Notes under the pieces: model-generated
What the model saw: the letters and a program-made list of their open reading frames with translations, nothing else
What the model was told of the DNA's origin: nothing
The model's database searches: none
Made by a program: the position numbers and the translations under genes
Source: Acidobacteria bacterium CG_4_9_14_3_um_filter_49_7
GTDB taxonomy: Bacteria; Acidobacteriota; Holophagae; Thermotomaculales; Thermotomaculaceae
DNA: 7,578 bases
Direction of reading: 5' to 3'
NCBI GenBank assembly: GCA_002789615.1
Contig: PFTO01000015.1
Span: 1 to 7,578 of the forward strand
Shown here: piece after piece, positions 1 through 5,675 of the stretch
How the letters are laid out: every line of letters begins with the position of its first letter
Numbering within the stretch: the stretch's first letter is position 1

Positions 1-352
1 TGCGACCGTTGATTGGTTCGGGATTGTGAAACCGCAGCCAGGCTTCCCGAAACAGAAAAAAGCTGATGGCAATGAGTGTGGCGGCATTGAAAACAGCCGC
101 AAGAATCTGGGCCCGTTTCAAGCCAAAGGTGAATTGTTTGGTACTGGGCCGGCGGCTGAGGCGAATGGCGATCCAGCTGATGATGATGGAAATCCCGTCA
201 CTGAAGTTGTGAAAAGCGTCAGAAATAAGGGAGAGGCTTCCGGACAGTAAGCCCCCGACAATCTCCACAGCGGTGATGAGAAAGTTGAGTAGCATGGTAA
301 TAAACAAGCGTTTTCCTGAAATGTCCGTGTCATGTTGATGATGGTGAGTCAA
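1..352 (-). CDS. CDF-family divalent metal cation exporter (CzcD/ZitB type), 3' end outside window
   Basis: This is a partial gene of about 117 codons; it runs off the left edge. Translation gives a His-rich N-terminus (MTHHHQHD), a first membrane segment at about residues 16-36, then SLISDAFHNFSDG with the H48-x3-D52 pair typical of the Zn-type CDF metal site, a second membrane segment, and FGLKRAQILAAVFNA, matching the FGxxRAEILGA region of CzcD/ZitB proteins. A third membrane segment ends in FREAWLRFHNPEPING. The family exports Zn2+, Co2+ or Cd2+ from the cytoplasm by proton antiport. I chose a TTG start (352-350) because GGAGG lies 7 nt upstream; the nearby ATG is in another frame and stops after nine codons. 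It begins 32 nt after the arsenite exporter gene with no terminator between, so it is probably the last visible gene of the ars operon. The exact metal is not readable. Confidence 0.88.
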   Translation of the reverse strand, partial: MTHHHQHDTDISGKRLFITMLLNFLITAVEIVGGLLSGSLSLISDAFHNFSDGISIIISWIAIRLSRRPSTKQFTFGLKRAQILAAVFNAATLIAISFFLFREAWLRFHNPEPINGR

Positions 353-384
353 TTTGCATCCTCCCTGGATTTTTCCTGCATATT

Positions 385-1500
385 CTACTCTATAGGGAAC
401 TGTGATTGAACAACTTTCCCGGAATCACGATAAAAACGCCGCCTTATCCAGAACGCCACATTGACCAGCGAAATGAGTACCGGTACTTCCACCAGCGGCC
501 CGATAACGGCAGCAAATGCTTCTCCCGAATTGATGCCGAACACGGCAACGGCTACCGCAATGGCCAGTTCAAAATTGTTGCTCGCCGCGGTGAAAGAGAG
601 AGTGACACTCTTGTTGTAATCGGCACCGGCCTTTTTCGCCATCCAGAAGCTGACAAGGAACATGAATACGAAGTAAATGCAAAGCGGGATTGCGATTCGA
701 ACCACATCCATTGGTATCATTACAATGAGTTTGCCCTTTATCGAAAACATGACAATGATAGTGAACAGCAGCGCGATCAGGGTTATGGGGCTGATAATGG
801 GAATAAATTTGTCGTGGTACCACGATTTCCCCTTTGCTTTGACCAGTATCAGCCGGGTCAGTGCCCCTGCCATGAAGGGAATGCCGAGATAGATGAAGAC
901 AGATTTTGCAATCTCGGAAATTGAAACATTCACCAGGCTGCCTTTGAGTCCGAACAAAGGCGGCAGCACAGTGATGAACATCCATGCGTAGATGCTGTAG
1001 AACAAAACCTGGAATATGGAATTGAACGCCACAAGGCCGGCGCAGTATTCAGTGTCGCCATCCGCCAGCTCGTTCCAGACGATAACCATGGCGATACACC
1101 GGGCCAGTCCGATCATGATCAGACCCACCATATAGTGTGGATATCCCCTGAGAAACACGATGGCCAGCACAAACATAATGATGGGACCGATGATCCAGTT
1201 CTGGAGCAGGGAAAGTCCCAGTACTTTCCAGTTTCGGAACACATCTCCCAGCTCTTCATAACGAACTTTGGCAAGGGGCGGGTACATCATCAGGATCAGG
1301 CCGATGGCGATGGGGATATTGGTAGTGCCCACCTGAAATTGATGAACGAACGATTCGGTATCGGGAATCATATATCCCAGTCCAACGCCCGCAACCATAG
1401 CAAGGAAAATCCACAGGGTCAGGAAGCGGTCCAGGAATGAGAGCTTGCCTGCCGGTTGTCTGCGAGGGCAGGCCGGAGCTATTTTTTTCTGTGAACTCAT
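385..1500 (-). CDS. arsB: ACR3-family arsenite efflux permease
   Basis: This 371-residue inner-membrane carrier exports arsenite using the proton gradient. It belongs to the Acr3 branch (BART superfamily), not the E. coli ArsB fold. Family hallmarks are visible: GLARCIAMVIVWNELADGD with the essential Cys at residue 135, and SNNFELAIAVAV with the conserved Glu at about 311. About ten hydrophobic segments run between residues 27 and 355, and the length is normal for Acr3. The first 20 residues are basic and cytosolic, with one extra Cys (C11). The ATG (1500-1498) overlaps the arsC stop codon by 4 bp (ATGA), indicating translational coupling and fixing the start. It is the third gene of the arsR-arsC-acr3-CDF operon and pumps out the product of ArsC. 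The bile-acid symporter family is a distant relative, excluded by these motifs. Confidence 0.96.
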   Translation of the reverse strand: MSSQKKIAPACPRRQPAGKLSFLDRFLTLWIFLAMVAGVGLGYMIPDTESFVHQFQVGTTNIPIAIGLILMMYPPLAKVRYEELGDVFRNWKVLGLSLLQNWIIGPIIMFVLAIVFLRGYPHYMVGLIMIGLARCIAMVIVWNELADGDTEYCAGLVAFNSIFQVLFYSIYAWMFITVLPPLFGLKGSLVNVSISEIAKSVFIYLGIPFMAGALTRLILVKAKGKSWYHDKFIPIISPITLIALLFTIIVMFSIKGKLIVMIPMDVVRIAIPLCIYFVFMFLVSFWMAKKAGADYNKSVTLSFTAASNNFELAIAVAVAVFGINSGEAFAAVIGPLVEVPVLISLVNVAFWIRRRFYRDSGKVVQSQFPIE

Positions 1501-1952
1501 GCGCCATTTCCTCCTGTCTGATTCACCAGAGATTCAGGCAAAGTCTCGATAAACTCACGGATTTCATCCCGGATTCGTCGGTACACATTCAATTTTTCCT
1601 CTCCGTCCGGCATGTCGGCAGTCAGTGAAGGCGGATCGTCAAACCCGCAATGCATTTTCCTTGCCTTGCCGGGGAAAAGAGGGCAGGTTTCCCGGGCATG
1701 GTCACAGACCGTCACTACATAATCGAAGGGAATGTCCATCATCTCATGGACTTCTTTGGATAAGTACCCTGAAATATTTATGCCCACTTCGGCCATAACA
1801 GTTACGGCATGGGGATTGAGCCGCGTCTTGATGATTCCGGCTGAATGCGCTTCAATCCGGTCCCCCTTCATGTGTCTTGTCCATCCTTCCGCCATCTGGC
1901 TCCGGCAGGAATTCCCGGTGCACAGAAACAGAATCCTCAATCTTTCCCGCAT
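1497..1952 (-). CDS. arsC: Thioredoxin-coupled arsenate reductase (LMW-PTP fold)
   Basis: This 151-residue cytosolic enzyme reduces arsenate to arsenite. The P-loop LFLCTGNSCRSQMAEG carries the CX5R motif with nucleophile C11 and R17. The resolving pair is C83 and C90 in VVTVCDHARETCP, the pattern of the thioredoxin-dependent S. aureus/B. subtilis type. FDDPP at about 104-108 supplies the general-acid Asp. The glutaredoxin-dependent E. coli ArsC is a different fold and is excluded. An AAGGAG site 7 nt upstream of the ATG at 1952 supports the start; that site lies inside the end of arsR, with a 16-bp gene overlap. The stop overlaps the acr3 start by 4 bp. Extra cysteines C16 and C102 are present. 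The whole catalytic set is intact, so the enzyme should be active. Confidence 0.96.
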   Translation of the reverse strand: MRERLRILFLCTGNSCRSQMAEGWTRHMKGDRIEAHSAGIIKTRLNPHAVTVMAEVGINISGYLSKEVHEMMDIPFDYVVTVCDHARETCPLFPGKARKMHCGFDDPPSLTADMPDGEEKLNVYRRIRDEIREFIETLPESLVNQTGGNGA

Positions 1953-2266
1953 GCTTGCACTCCTTTATGTTCATTTTCCTTCACCTTTAAGGAATTCCCC
2001 AGTATTTTGTGGATCCAGTCAAGGGCGATTTGGACTTCCGGTTCAGAATGTGCCGGTAACCGGTAATAGACCCAGCGCCCGTCTTTTCTGGATTCCACCA
2101 GCCGAGCTCGTTTCAAAATTGCCATGTGTGTGGAAACGGTGGAGTCGGAGAGGCTCAGCAAGTCACTGATATTGCAACTGCAAAGTTCCCGGCCATGCAA
2201 TGCCATCAGAACACGAAGCCGGTGTTCTTCTGAAAGCGCTTTCGCGATAGTGACGATTGTTTCCAT
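1937..2266 (-). CDS. arsR: ArsR-family arsenite-responsive repressor of the arsC-acr3 operon
   Basis: This 109-residue winged-helix repressor has ALSEEHRLRVLMAL at the N-terminus, then RELCSCNISDLL with the ELCxC metalloid site (C29, C31), then the recognition helix region SDSTVSTHMAILKRARLV and the wing DGRWVYYRL. A CxC at this position matches the E. coli-type As(III)/Sb(III) site in the DNA-binding helix, where the third ligand is usually a nearby Cys. Here position 34 is Ser, so the third thiol may be missing or supplied by C106 in the tail. GGAGG lies 4 nt before the ATG. It is the first gene of its operon and sits just downstream of a good promoter with inverted repeats, so autorepression is likely. 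The tail overlaps arsC by 16 bp. Confidence 0.94.
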   Translation of the reverse strand: METIVTIAKALSEEHRLRVLMALHGRELCSCNISDLLSLSDSTVSTHMAILKRARLVESRKDGRWVYYRLPAHSEPEVQIALDWIHKILGNSLKVKENEHKGVQACGKD

Positions 2267-2329
2267 GTTTCCTCCGGTTTCCCATTGAATGCGATCAATT
2301 TTATATATTTAGAGAGTTCGGCAAGTATC

Positions 2330-2350
2330 AAACTAATTTCAGTTTAACTG
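2330..2350. promoter_or_regulatory. Candidate ArsR1 operator over the -10 box
   Basis: Two overlapping dyads cover the -10 box and start point: AAACT-N6-AGTTT (2330-2345) and CAGTT-T-AACTG (2340-2350). A further dyad of the same 5-6-5 spacing, ATTGA-N6-TCAAT (2284-2299), lies in the leader. ArsR repressors usually bind imperfect inverted repeats in this position, so occupancy would block RNA polymerase. Which dyad is used cannot be told from the sequence. Confidence 0.45.
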
Positions 2351-2369
2351 TCCATTTCCGTTATGTCAA
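2341..2369 (-). promoter_or_regulatory. Sigma70-type promoter of arsR1-arsC-acr3
   Basis: On the minus strand a perfect -35 box TTGACA (2369-2364) is followed by a 17-bp spacer and TAAACT (2346-2341), a 4/6 match to the -10 consensus. Transcription would begin near 2334, giving a leader of about 68 nt before arsR1. This separates operon B from operon A, although readthrough from upstream is possible. The call rests on consensus and spacing only. Confidence 0.72.
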
Positions 2370-2396
2370 GGGAGATTTGAAAAGTGGAAATGGAGG

Positions 2397-2422
2397 AACA
2401 GACCCATTGGGTGGTACCTGTT
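2397..2422 (-). terminator. Weak hairpin after arsG, possible inefficient terminator
   Basis: Ten bases past the arsG stop, the transcript can pair AACAG with CTGTT around an inner ACCC/GGGT stem, with a 5-nt bulge on one side. No run of U follows, only a pyrimidine-rich stretch. It is therefore a poor intrinsic terminator, and some readthrough from operon A into operon B is likely. Confidence 0.25.
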
Positions 2423-2431
2423 GCAGGAAAG

Positions 2432-3139
2432 TCAGATTGTGGGACTGAAGAAGGGCGTTAGAATATACAGATAGATGTAATAGGTTCCCACTGCCACGAA
2501 AATTGCCCCGGTGATTCGGCGGAACCATTTTTCCATGATGGAGACCCAATTGAAGGCGCTGGCAACCGCGTGGCTGCCATAACCGAAGGCAAGGGCAAAA
2601 ACCAGCACGGGAAACGCAGTTCCGATGCCGAACATGCTGGGTAGGAAGATGTGGGACTGAAATCTCATAGCCAGGGGGATGAGACTGCCGAAGAAAAGTG
2701 CCGCAGAAACTGGACAGAAGGAGAGGGCGAGCAGGGTGCCAAGGAAAAACGTGCCGATGAATCCCATTGTCGCGAGTTTCTCAGATGCTCTGTGGGTGAA
2801 TCCGGTTGAAAATGTAGGAAGGGGAATAATTCCCAGCAGAACCAGACCGGTGAGAAAAAGCAGAATGCCAAGAGTATGGTTCATTCGCTGCTGGAGAAAA
2901 CTGGCCACATCAAAGACCGCAAGGAAGCCAGTGACAAGGATGGTGCCGAGAACAGTGTAAGTTACCACCCTTCCTGCGGTGTAAAGAAGACCTGAAAAAA
3001 TCACCCTGCCCGGTTTTTCGACATCCTGACTGATGTAGGAAACCGCTGCGATGTTGGTGGCCAGCGGACACGGGCTGATGGATGTCAGTATCCCGAACCA
3101 GAAGGCGCTTCCGGCTGCCAGAAGCAGGGTATTGGTCAT
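2432..3139 (-). CDS. arsG: ArsG-family / CcdA-DsbD-like membrane protein (putative aromatic arsenical efflux)
   Basis: This 235-residue protein has about six membrane segments and the DsbD-beta/CcdA fold signature: ISPCPLATN near the N-terminus (C24) and ALSFCPVSAALFFGSL (C142), one Cys in each half. This is the pattern of proteins named ArsG, reported to export trivalent aromatic arsenicals. By fold, however, the Cys pair suggests electron transfer across the membrane, as in CcdA. The ATG overlaps the stop of the arsF-like gene by 4 bp, so the two are translationally coupled; the ribosome site is weak (AAAGG about 9 nt upstream), which fits coupling. It is the last gene of operon A. No cytochrome c maturation genes lie nearby, which argues against a plain CcdA role. 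The family call is firm; transporter versus redox conduit is open. Confidence 0.82.
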   Translation of the reverse strand: MTNTLLLAAGSAFWFGILTSISPCPLATNIAAVSYISQDVEKPGRVIFSGLLYTAGRVVTYTVLGTILVTGFLAVFDVASFLQQRMNHTLGILLFLTGLVLLGIIPLPTFSTGFTHRASEKLATMGFIGTFFLGTLLALSFCPVSAALFFGSLIPLAMRFQSHIFLPSMFGIGTAFPVLVFALAFGYGSHAVASAFNWVSIMEKWFRRITGAIFVAVGTYYIYLYILTPFFSPTI

Positions 3140-3579
3140 TTGGAGAGACCTTTCATAACAAAATTCTCAACAGAAGACTGAATATACTTGTCAAATTTTT
3201 CCGGGCTGTGGATCAGCTCCCATACCTTCTGCAGCAACTCATGACGGACTGTTTTGCCACTTCTCAGCTCAACGAGGACGACTGATTTTGTGTACAGCTT
3301 AAATTCTTGAATAAAGTGTTTGTTTTCAGCTTTGTCCACGTCCACTGGCTGCCACCGAATCGCACCGGATTTCAGCTCACTGGTGAAATGCTTCTGCACT
3401 GCTTTGCCCGTGTTTGATTCAATGGCACGGCAGGTTTGACAGCGGGGATTGGCATAGAAATAATAAACAACAAAGGCAGGGGAATCGGTGGCCTTCACCT
3501 TTTCATGTGAGGGTTCTGCCGCCATTCCAGTGATAGCAATGGAACAGAGAAAAAAAGCGGAAAAAACGTGTTTCAACAT
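3136..3579 (-). CDS. arsF: Exported CXXC thioredoxin-like protein, ArsF family
   Basis: This 147-residue protein has a Sec signal peptide (MLKHVFSAFFLCSIAITGMAA, likely cut near residue 21), so it acts outside the cytoplasmic membrane. YYFYANPRCQTCRAIES follows, with the CXXC pair C47/C50 after a beta strand as in thioredoxins. The family is listed as a nitrophenyl nitroreductase subunit (ArsF) from arsEFG work, but no flavin or NAD(P)H site is visible here. The usual cis-Pro before the last strands appears replaced by Ser (YTKSVVLVEL). The start lies 2 nt after the upstream stop, with GGTGGAG about 8 nt ahead, and the end overlaps arsG by 4 bp. Tight coupling to the CXXC protein before it and the membrane Cys pair after it suggests one redox complex. 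Confidence 0.8.
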   Translation of the reverse strand: MLKHVFSAFFLCSIAITGMAAEPSHEKVKATDSPAFVVYYFYANPRCQTCRAIESNTGKAVQKHFTSELKSGAIRWQPVDVDKAENKHFIQEFKLYTKSVVLVELRSGKTVRHELLQKVWELIHSPEKFDKYIQSSVENFVMKGLSK

Positions 3580-3581
3580 AA

Positions 3582-3827
3582 TTATGACTCCACCTGTTTC
3601 AGAATATCCTGGATCTCGATCACCGAGAGCAGTTTACCTGCTATTTTTACTTCACCATTTACGACCAGGGCTGGTGTCATCATGATCCGGTAGCTCATGA
3701 TCTTGTTGATGTCGGTCACTTTTTCCAGCTCATACGTTATGCTCAGTTCATCCGCTGCCTGGCAGGTACGCTCCTCCAGCTTGCGGCACTTGGGGCATCC
3801 TGTTCCCAGAATTTTCAGATCAAGCAT
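3582..3827 (-). CDS. Small cytosolic thioredoxin-like CXXC protein (possible ArsE role)
   Basis: This 81-residue protein has the minimal thioredoxin fold of the MTH895/TM0996 group (redox-active disulfide protein 2). KILGTGCPKCRKLEE carries CXXC at C11/C14, and MMTPALVVNGEVKIAGK carries the cis-Pro at P52. An extra C22 is unusual. There is no signal peptide, so it is cytosolic. AAGGAGG lies 9 nt upstream of the ATG. It is 34 nt after the permease stop and 2 nt before arsF. In family context such proteins sit next to COG0701 permeases and ArsR regulators. A likely role is passing electrons to or from ArsG, or handling thiol-bound arsenicals. Identity with the named ArsE is inferred from gene order only. 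Confidence 0.85.
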   Translation of the reverse strand: MLDLKILGTGCPKCRKLEERTCQAADELSITYELEKVTDINKIMSYRIMMTPALVVNGEVKIAGKLLSVIEIQDILKQVES

Positions 3828-3861
3828 TTTGCTGTTCCTCCTTTTATGTCTACTGTTTCAG

Positions 3862-5160
3862 TTATGCAATAATGCCAAATAACATGCCGGTAATGGTGGC
3901 CATTACGATCACGGTACCGACAAAAACGAGCGTTTTTTTTGTACCCAGCACGCTGCTGATAATCAGCATGTTGGGTAGTGACAGTGCCGGGCCTGCCAGC
4001 AGCAATGCCAGTGCCGGGCCCTGTCCCATGCCGCTGCCCAGCAATCCCTGCAGGATCGGCACTTCCGTCAGAGTGGCAAAATACATGAAAGCTCCTGCCA
4101 CCGAAGAGAAGAAGTTGGCCCCAAAGGAGTTGCCACCCACCAGAGAAGTTACCCAACCGGAGGGAATCATCCCTTCATACCCCGGACGGCCCAGAGCAAA
4201 ACCCGCAATCAATACACCGATGAGAAGGAGTGGCAGAATCTGCTTCGTGAATTCCCAGGTAGATTCTACCCAAGCCCTCATTTCTCCTCCGGTGGTCATG
4301 GCAGAGACAGTCACACCCGTGGTAGCTGTCACAAATGGCCAGGTGGGTCCGTGGGGGAAGATTGTTGCAACGATTGTTGTAAGGGCAGCTGTCAGCAACA
4401 GTTTCCATGCCCTTACGTCAAACCAGGCGGTTAGGATGATGCCAAGAAGAACGGCAAACCCGGAAGTAATTCCCCATTTCCACACGAAAAGGGCATGAAA
4501 AATACCAGTTGTATTATCAGACTTTCCCCAGTTGGCGAACACCAGGATGCCCACCATGGCGAAGAAGAACGTGGCATTATGAATAAGCGGTCTTCCGCCT
4601 TCATCTTTAGGTGAATCTGCACTGGCGGCATGGCGGTCTGACTCACTTTTTCGAAACAGCCATGCCATCAGCGCCCCAACAATCAGGCTAAATAATATGG
4701 CTCCCAACGCACGGGCAATACCCAGTTTTACACCCAGAACCTTTGCGGTGAGCACGATGGCTAGGATGTTGATAGCGGGGCCGGAATAGAGAAACGCCGT
4801 AGCGGGTCCAAGACCAGCCCCCATGGTGTAGATTCCGGCGAACAGCGGCAACACCGTGCAGGAACATACAGCTAGAATGGTGCCGGAGACCGACGCCACT
4901 CCATAGGACATCAATCGGGGGGCTTTCGGACCGAGAAAGCGCATCACAGATTGCTGGCTGAGGAAAATAGAGATTGCCCCTGCGATAAAAAAGGCAGGTA
5001 CGAGGCAAAGCAATACGTGTTCTCGCGCATACCATTTCGTAAGTGCCAGGGCTTCCATCATGGCGTTGTCGAACCGGGGATTTCCGACTGGAAGAAAATA
5101 GAGAGTGATGAAAGCGATCACCATGAGCAGGAAGATCAGCTTTTCAGATTTCCAGTTCAT
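3862..5160 (-). CDS. COG0701/DUF318 permease, ArsP-like (putative organoarsenical or metal exporter)
   Basis: This 432-residue inner-membrane protein has about eight to ten hydrophobic segments and the family signature SGTILAVCSCTVLPLFAGI with C99/C101, followed by GAGLGPATAFLYSGPAIN. The second half carries a related block: LTEVPILQG (E366), then MGQGPALALLLAGPALSLPNM, so the protein is an internal duplication. A hydrophilic loop at about 170-195 joins the halves. ArsP, which exports trivalent methyl and aryl arsenicals in Campylobacter, belongs to this family but is only about 315 residues; this one is longer. GGA about 8-9 nt upstream supports the ATG. It is second in the operon after arsR2, which supports an arsenical or soft-metal substrate, but specificity is not readable. 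Confidence 0.85.
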   Translation of the reverse strand: MNWKSEKLIFLLMVIAFITLYFLPVGNPRFDNAMMEALALTKWYAREHVLLCLVPAFFIAGAISIFLSQQSVMRFLGPKAPRLMSYGVASVSGTILAVCSCTVLPLFAGIYTMGAGLGPATAFLYSGPAINILAIVLTAKVLGVKLGIARALGAILFSLIVGALMAWLFRKSESDRHAASADSPKDEGGRPLIHNATFFFAMVGILVFANWGKSDNTTGIFHALFVWKWGITSGFAVLLGIILTAWFDVRAWKLLLTAALTTIVATIFPHGPTWPFVTATTGVTVSAMTTGGEMRAWVESTWEFTKQILPLLLIGVLIAGFALGRPGYEGMIPSGWVTSLVGGNSFGANFFSSVAGAFMYFATLTEVPILQGLLGSGMGQGPALALLLAGPALSLPNMLIISSVLGTKKTLVFVGTVIVMATITGMLFGIIA

Positions 5161-5188
5161 CTAGTTTGTCCTTTCGCGTCATTTTTGT

Positions 5189-5207
5189 GGACATGTTCGT
5201 CATGTCC
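5189..5207 (-). other. Perfect 7-bp stem hairpin between arsR2 and permease
   Basis: GGACATG and CATGTCC pair around a 5-nt loop in the 49-nt gap between the arsR2 stop and the permease start. No U-run follows, so it is not a standard terminator. It may stabilise or process the mRNA so that regulator and pump are made in different amounts; this is inference. Confidence 0.45.
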
Positions 5208-5209
5208 GG

Positions 5210-5536
5210 TTATTGGAAGTTCAGAAATTGTTCCTTTTTCGTCAGGTCTTGCTTTATTACCTTTTCAACGCACGAATAGAAATTCAGGACGCAGGGACTG
5301 GATAATTCATAAAGGACCATCTGCCCCTTCTTTTCAGATTTTACAATTCCTGCTTCACGAAGAACTGTTAAGTGTTTGGAAACGGTAGATATGTCGGCTC
5401 CGACCATTTCTGTTAATTCGCATACGCACCGGGGCCCATTTGCCAGTTCCAGCACAATAAAGGAGCGGCTGGGGTGTCCCAGTGCTTTCATTACTTTTGC
5501 CAGTCCTTCGCATCTGATTTGAGTTTTCTTATCCAT
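5210..5536 (-). CDS. arsR: ArsR-family repressor of the organoarsenical-type operon
   Basis: This 108-residue winged-helix repressor has KALGHPSRSFIVLELANGP, then RCVCELTEMVGADISTVSKHLTVLREAGIV with C37/C39 in the CVC motif and the recognition helix, then the wing KKGQMVLYEL. A second Cys pair lies in the C-terminal helix region, PCVLNFYSCVEKVI (C82, C89), and C9 is near the N-terminus. ArsR1 lacks this second pair. Cysteines in both places suggest a different ligand geometry, possibly trivalent organoarsenicals, as described for some ArsR proteins beside ArsP or ArsG genes. AGGAG 8 nt upstream fixes the ATG. It is the first gene of operon A and probably represses itself through the dyad at its -10 box. 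Confidence 0.93.
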   Translation of the reverse strand: MDKKTQIRCEGLAKVMKALGHPSRSFIVLELANGPRCVCELTEMVGADISTVSKHLTVLREAGIVKSEKKGQMVLYELSSPCVLNFYSCVEKVIKQDLTKKEQFLNFQ

Positions 5537-5550
5537 CTTCTTCTCTCCTA

Positions 5551-5568
5551 TTTGGCAATATAACCAAA
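5551..5568. promoter_or_regulatory. Candidate ArsR2 operator enclosing the -10 box
   Basis: TTTGG-N8-CCAAA forms a perfect 5-bp dyad exactly centred on the -10 box of the arsR2 promoter. Binding there would block polymerase directly. The sequence differs from the dyads at arsR1, so the two repressors probably act separately. Confidence 0.6.
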
Positions 5569-5585
5569 CAAAGATTTTCTGTCAA
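5557..5585 (-). promoter_or_regulatory. Strong sigma70-type promoter of arsR2 operon
   Basis: On the minus strand a perfect TTGACA (5585-5580), a 17-bp spacer and TATATT (5562-5557, 5/6 match) form a near-consensus promoter. The predicted start near 5550 leaves a leader of only about 14 nt, with AGGAG (5549-5545) almost at the 5' end of the transcript. The call is from consensus and spacing. Confidence 0.8.
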
Positions 5586-5598
5586 GAGGTAAATGAAA

Positions 5599-5610
5599 AC
5601 ATGTTCATGT
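5599..5610. promoter_or_regulatory. Inverted repeat in the divergent arsR2-ggt intergenic region
   Basis: ACATG-TT-CATGT lies between the arsR2 -35 box and the ggt promoter candidate. It could be a regulator site acting on either gene, but it is short and may be chance. The same ACATGTTC core occurs in the hairpin at 5189-5207. Confidence 0.25.
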
Positions 5611-5638
5611 GAGTGCCTCTGGTTCCGTGTTTCAAATT

Positions 5639-5647
5639 TGCTATTAT
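5639..5647 (+). promoter_or_regulatory. Extended -10 promoter candidate for ggt
   Basis: TG-C-TATTAT fits the extended -10 pattern (TGnTATAAT, 5/6 in the hexamer) with no good -35 box upstream. Transcription would start near 5654, about 22 nt before the chosen ATG. This supports the start at 5676, because the upstream ATG at 5646 would lie inside the promoter. Confidence 0.42.
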
Positions 5648-5675
5648 GAAAGGCACAAACCGAAGGAAGGTGAAC

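Noticed and set aside
50..62. Possible frameshift in the CDF gene near FREAWLRF
   Set aside because: A first reading counted five A at 56-61. There are six, and with six the frame reads through as SFFLFREAWLRF without a break.
118..333. A 71-codon minus-strand ORF with an ATG start
   Set aside because: It is in a different frame from the CDF protein, which matches family motifs over the same DNA.
406..924. Plus-strand open frame opposite acr3
   Set aside because: It is a shadow of the acr3 gene with low-complexity polar composition and no family motif.
2432..3139. CcdA for cytochrome c maturation
   Set aside because: The fold is shared, but there are no cytochrome or maturation genes nearby, and the ars context with the arsF-like partner fits ArsG better.
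3872..4498. Long plus-strand open frame opposite the permease
   Set aside because: It is antisense to a clear membrane-protein gene, lacks a ribosome site and resembles no family; the frame is open because of the codon bias of the permease.
5613..5675. Upstream ATG codons (5613, 5646) extending the ggt protein
   Set aside because: Neither has a ribosome site, and the extension puts 21 residues before a clean signal peptide that has its own good site at 5676.
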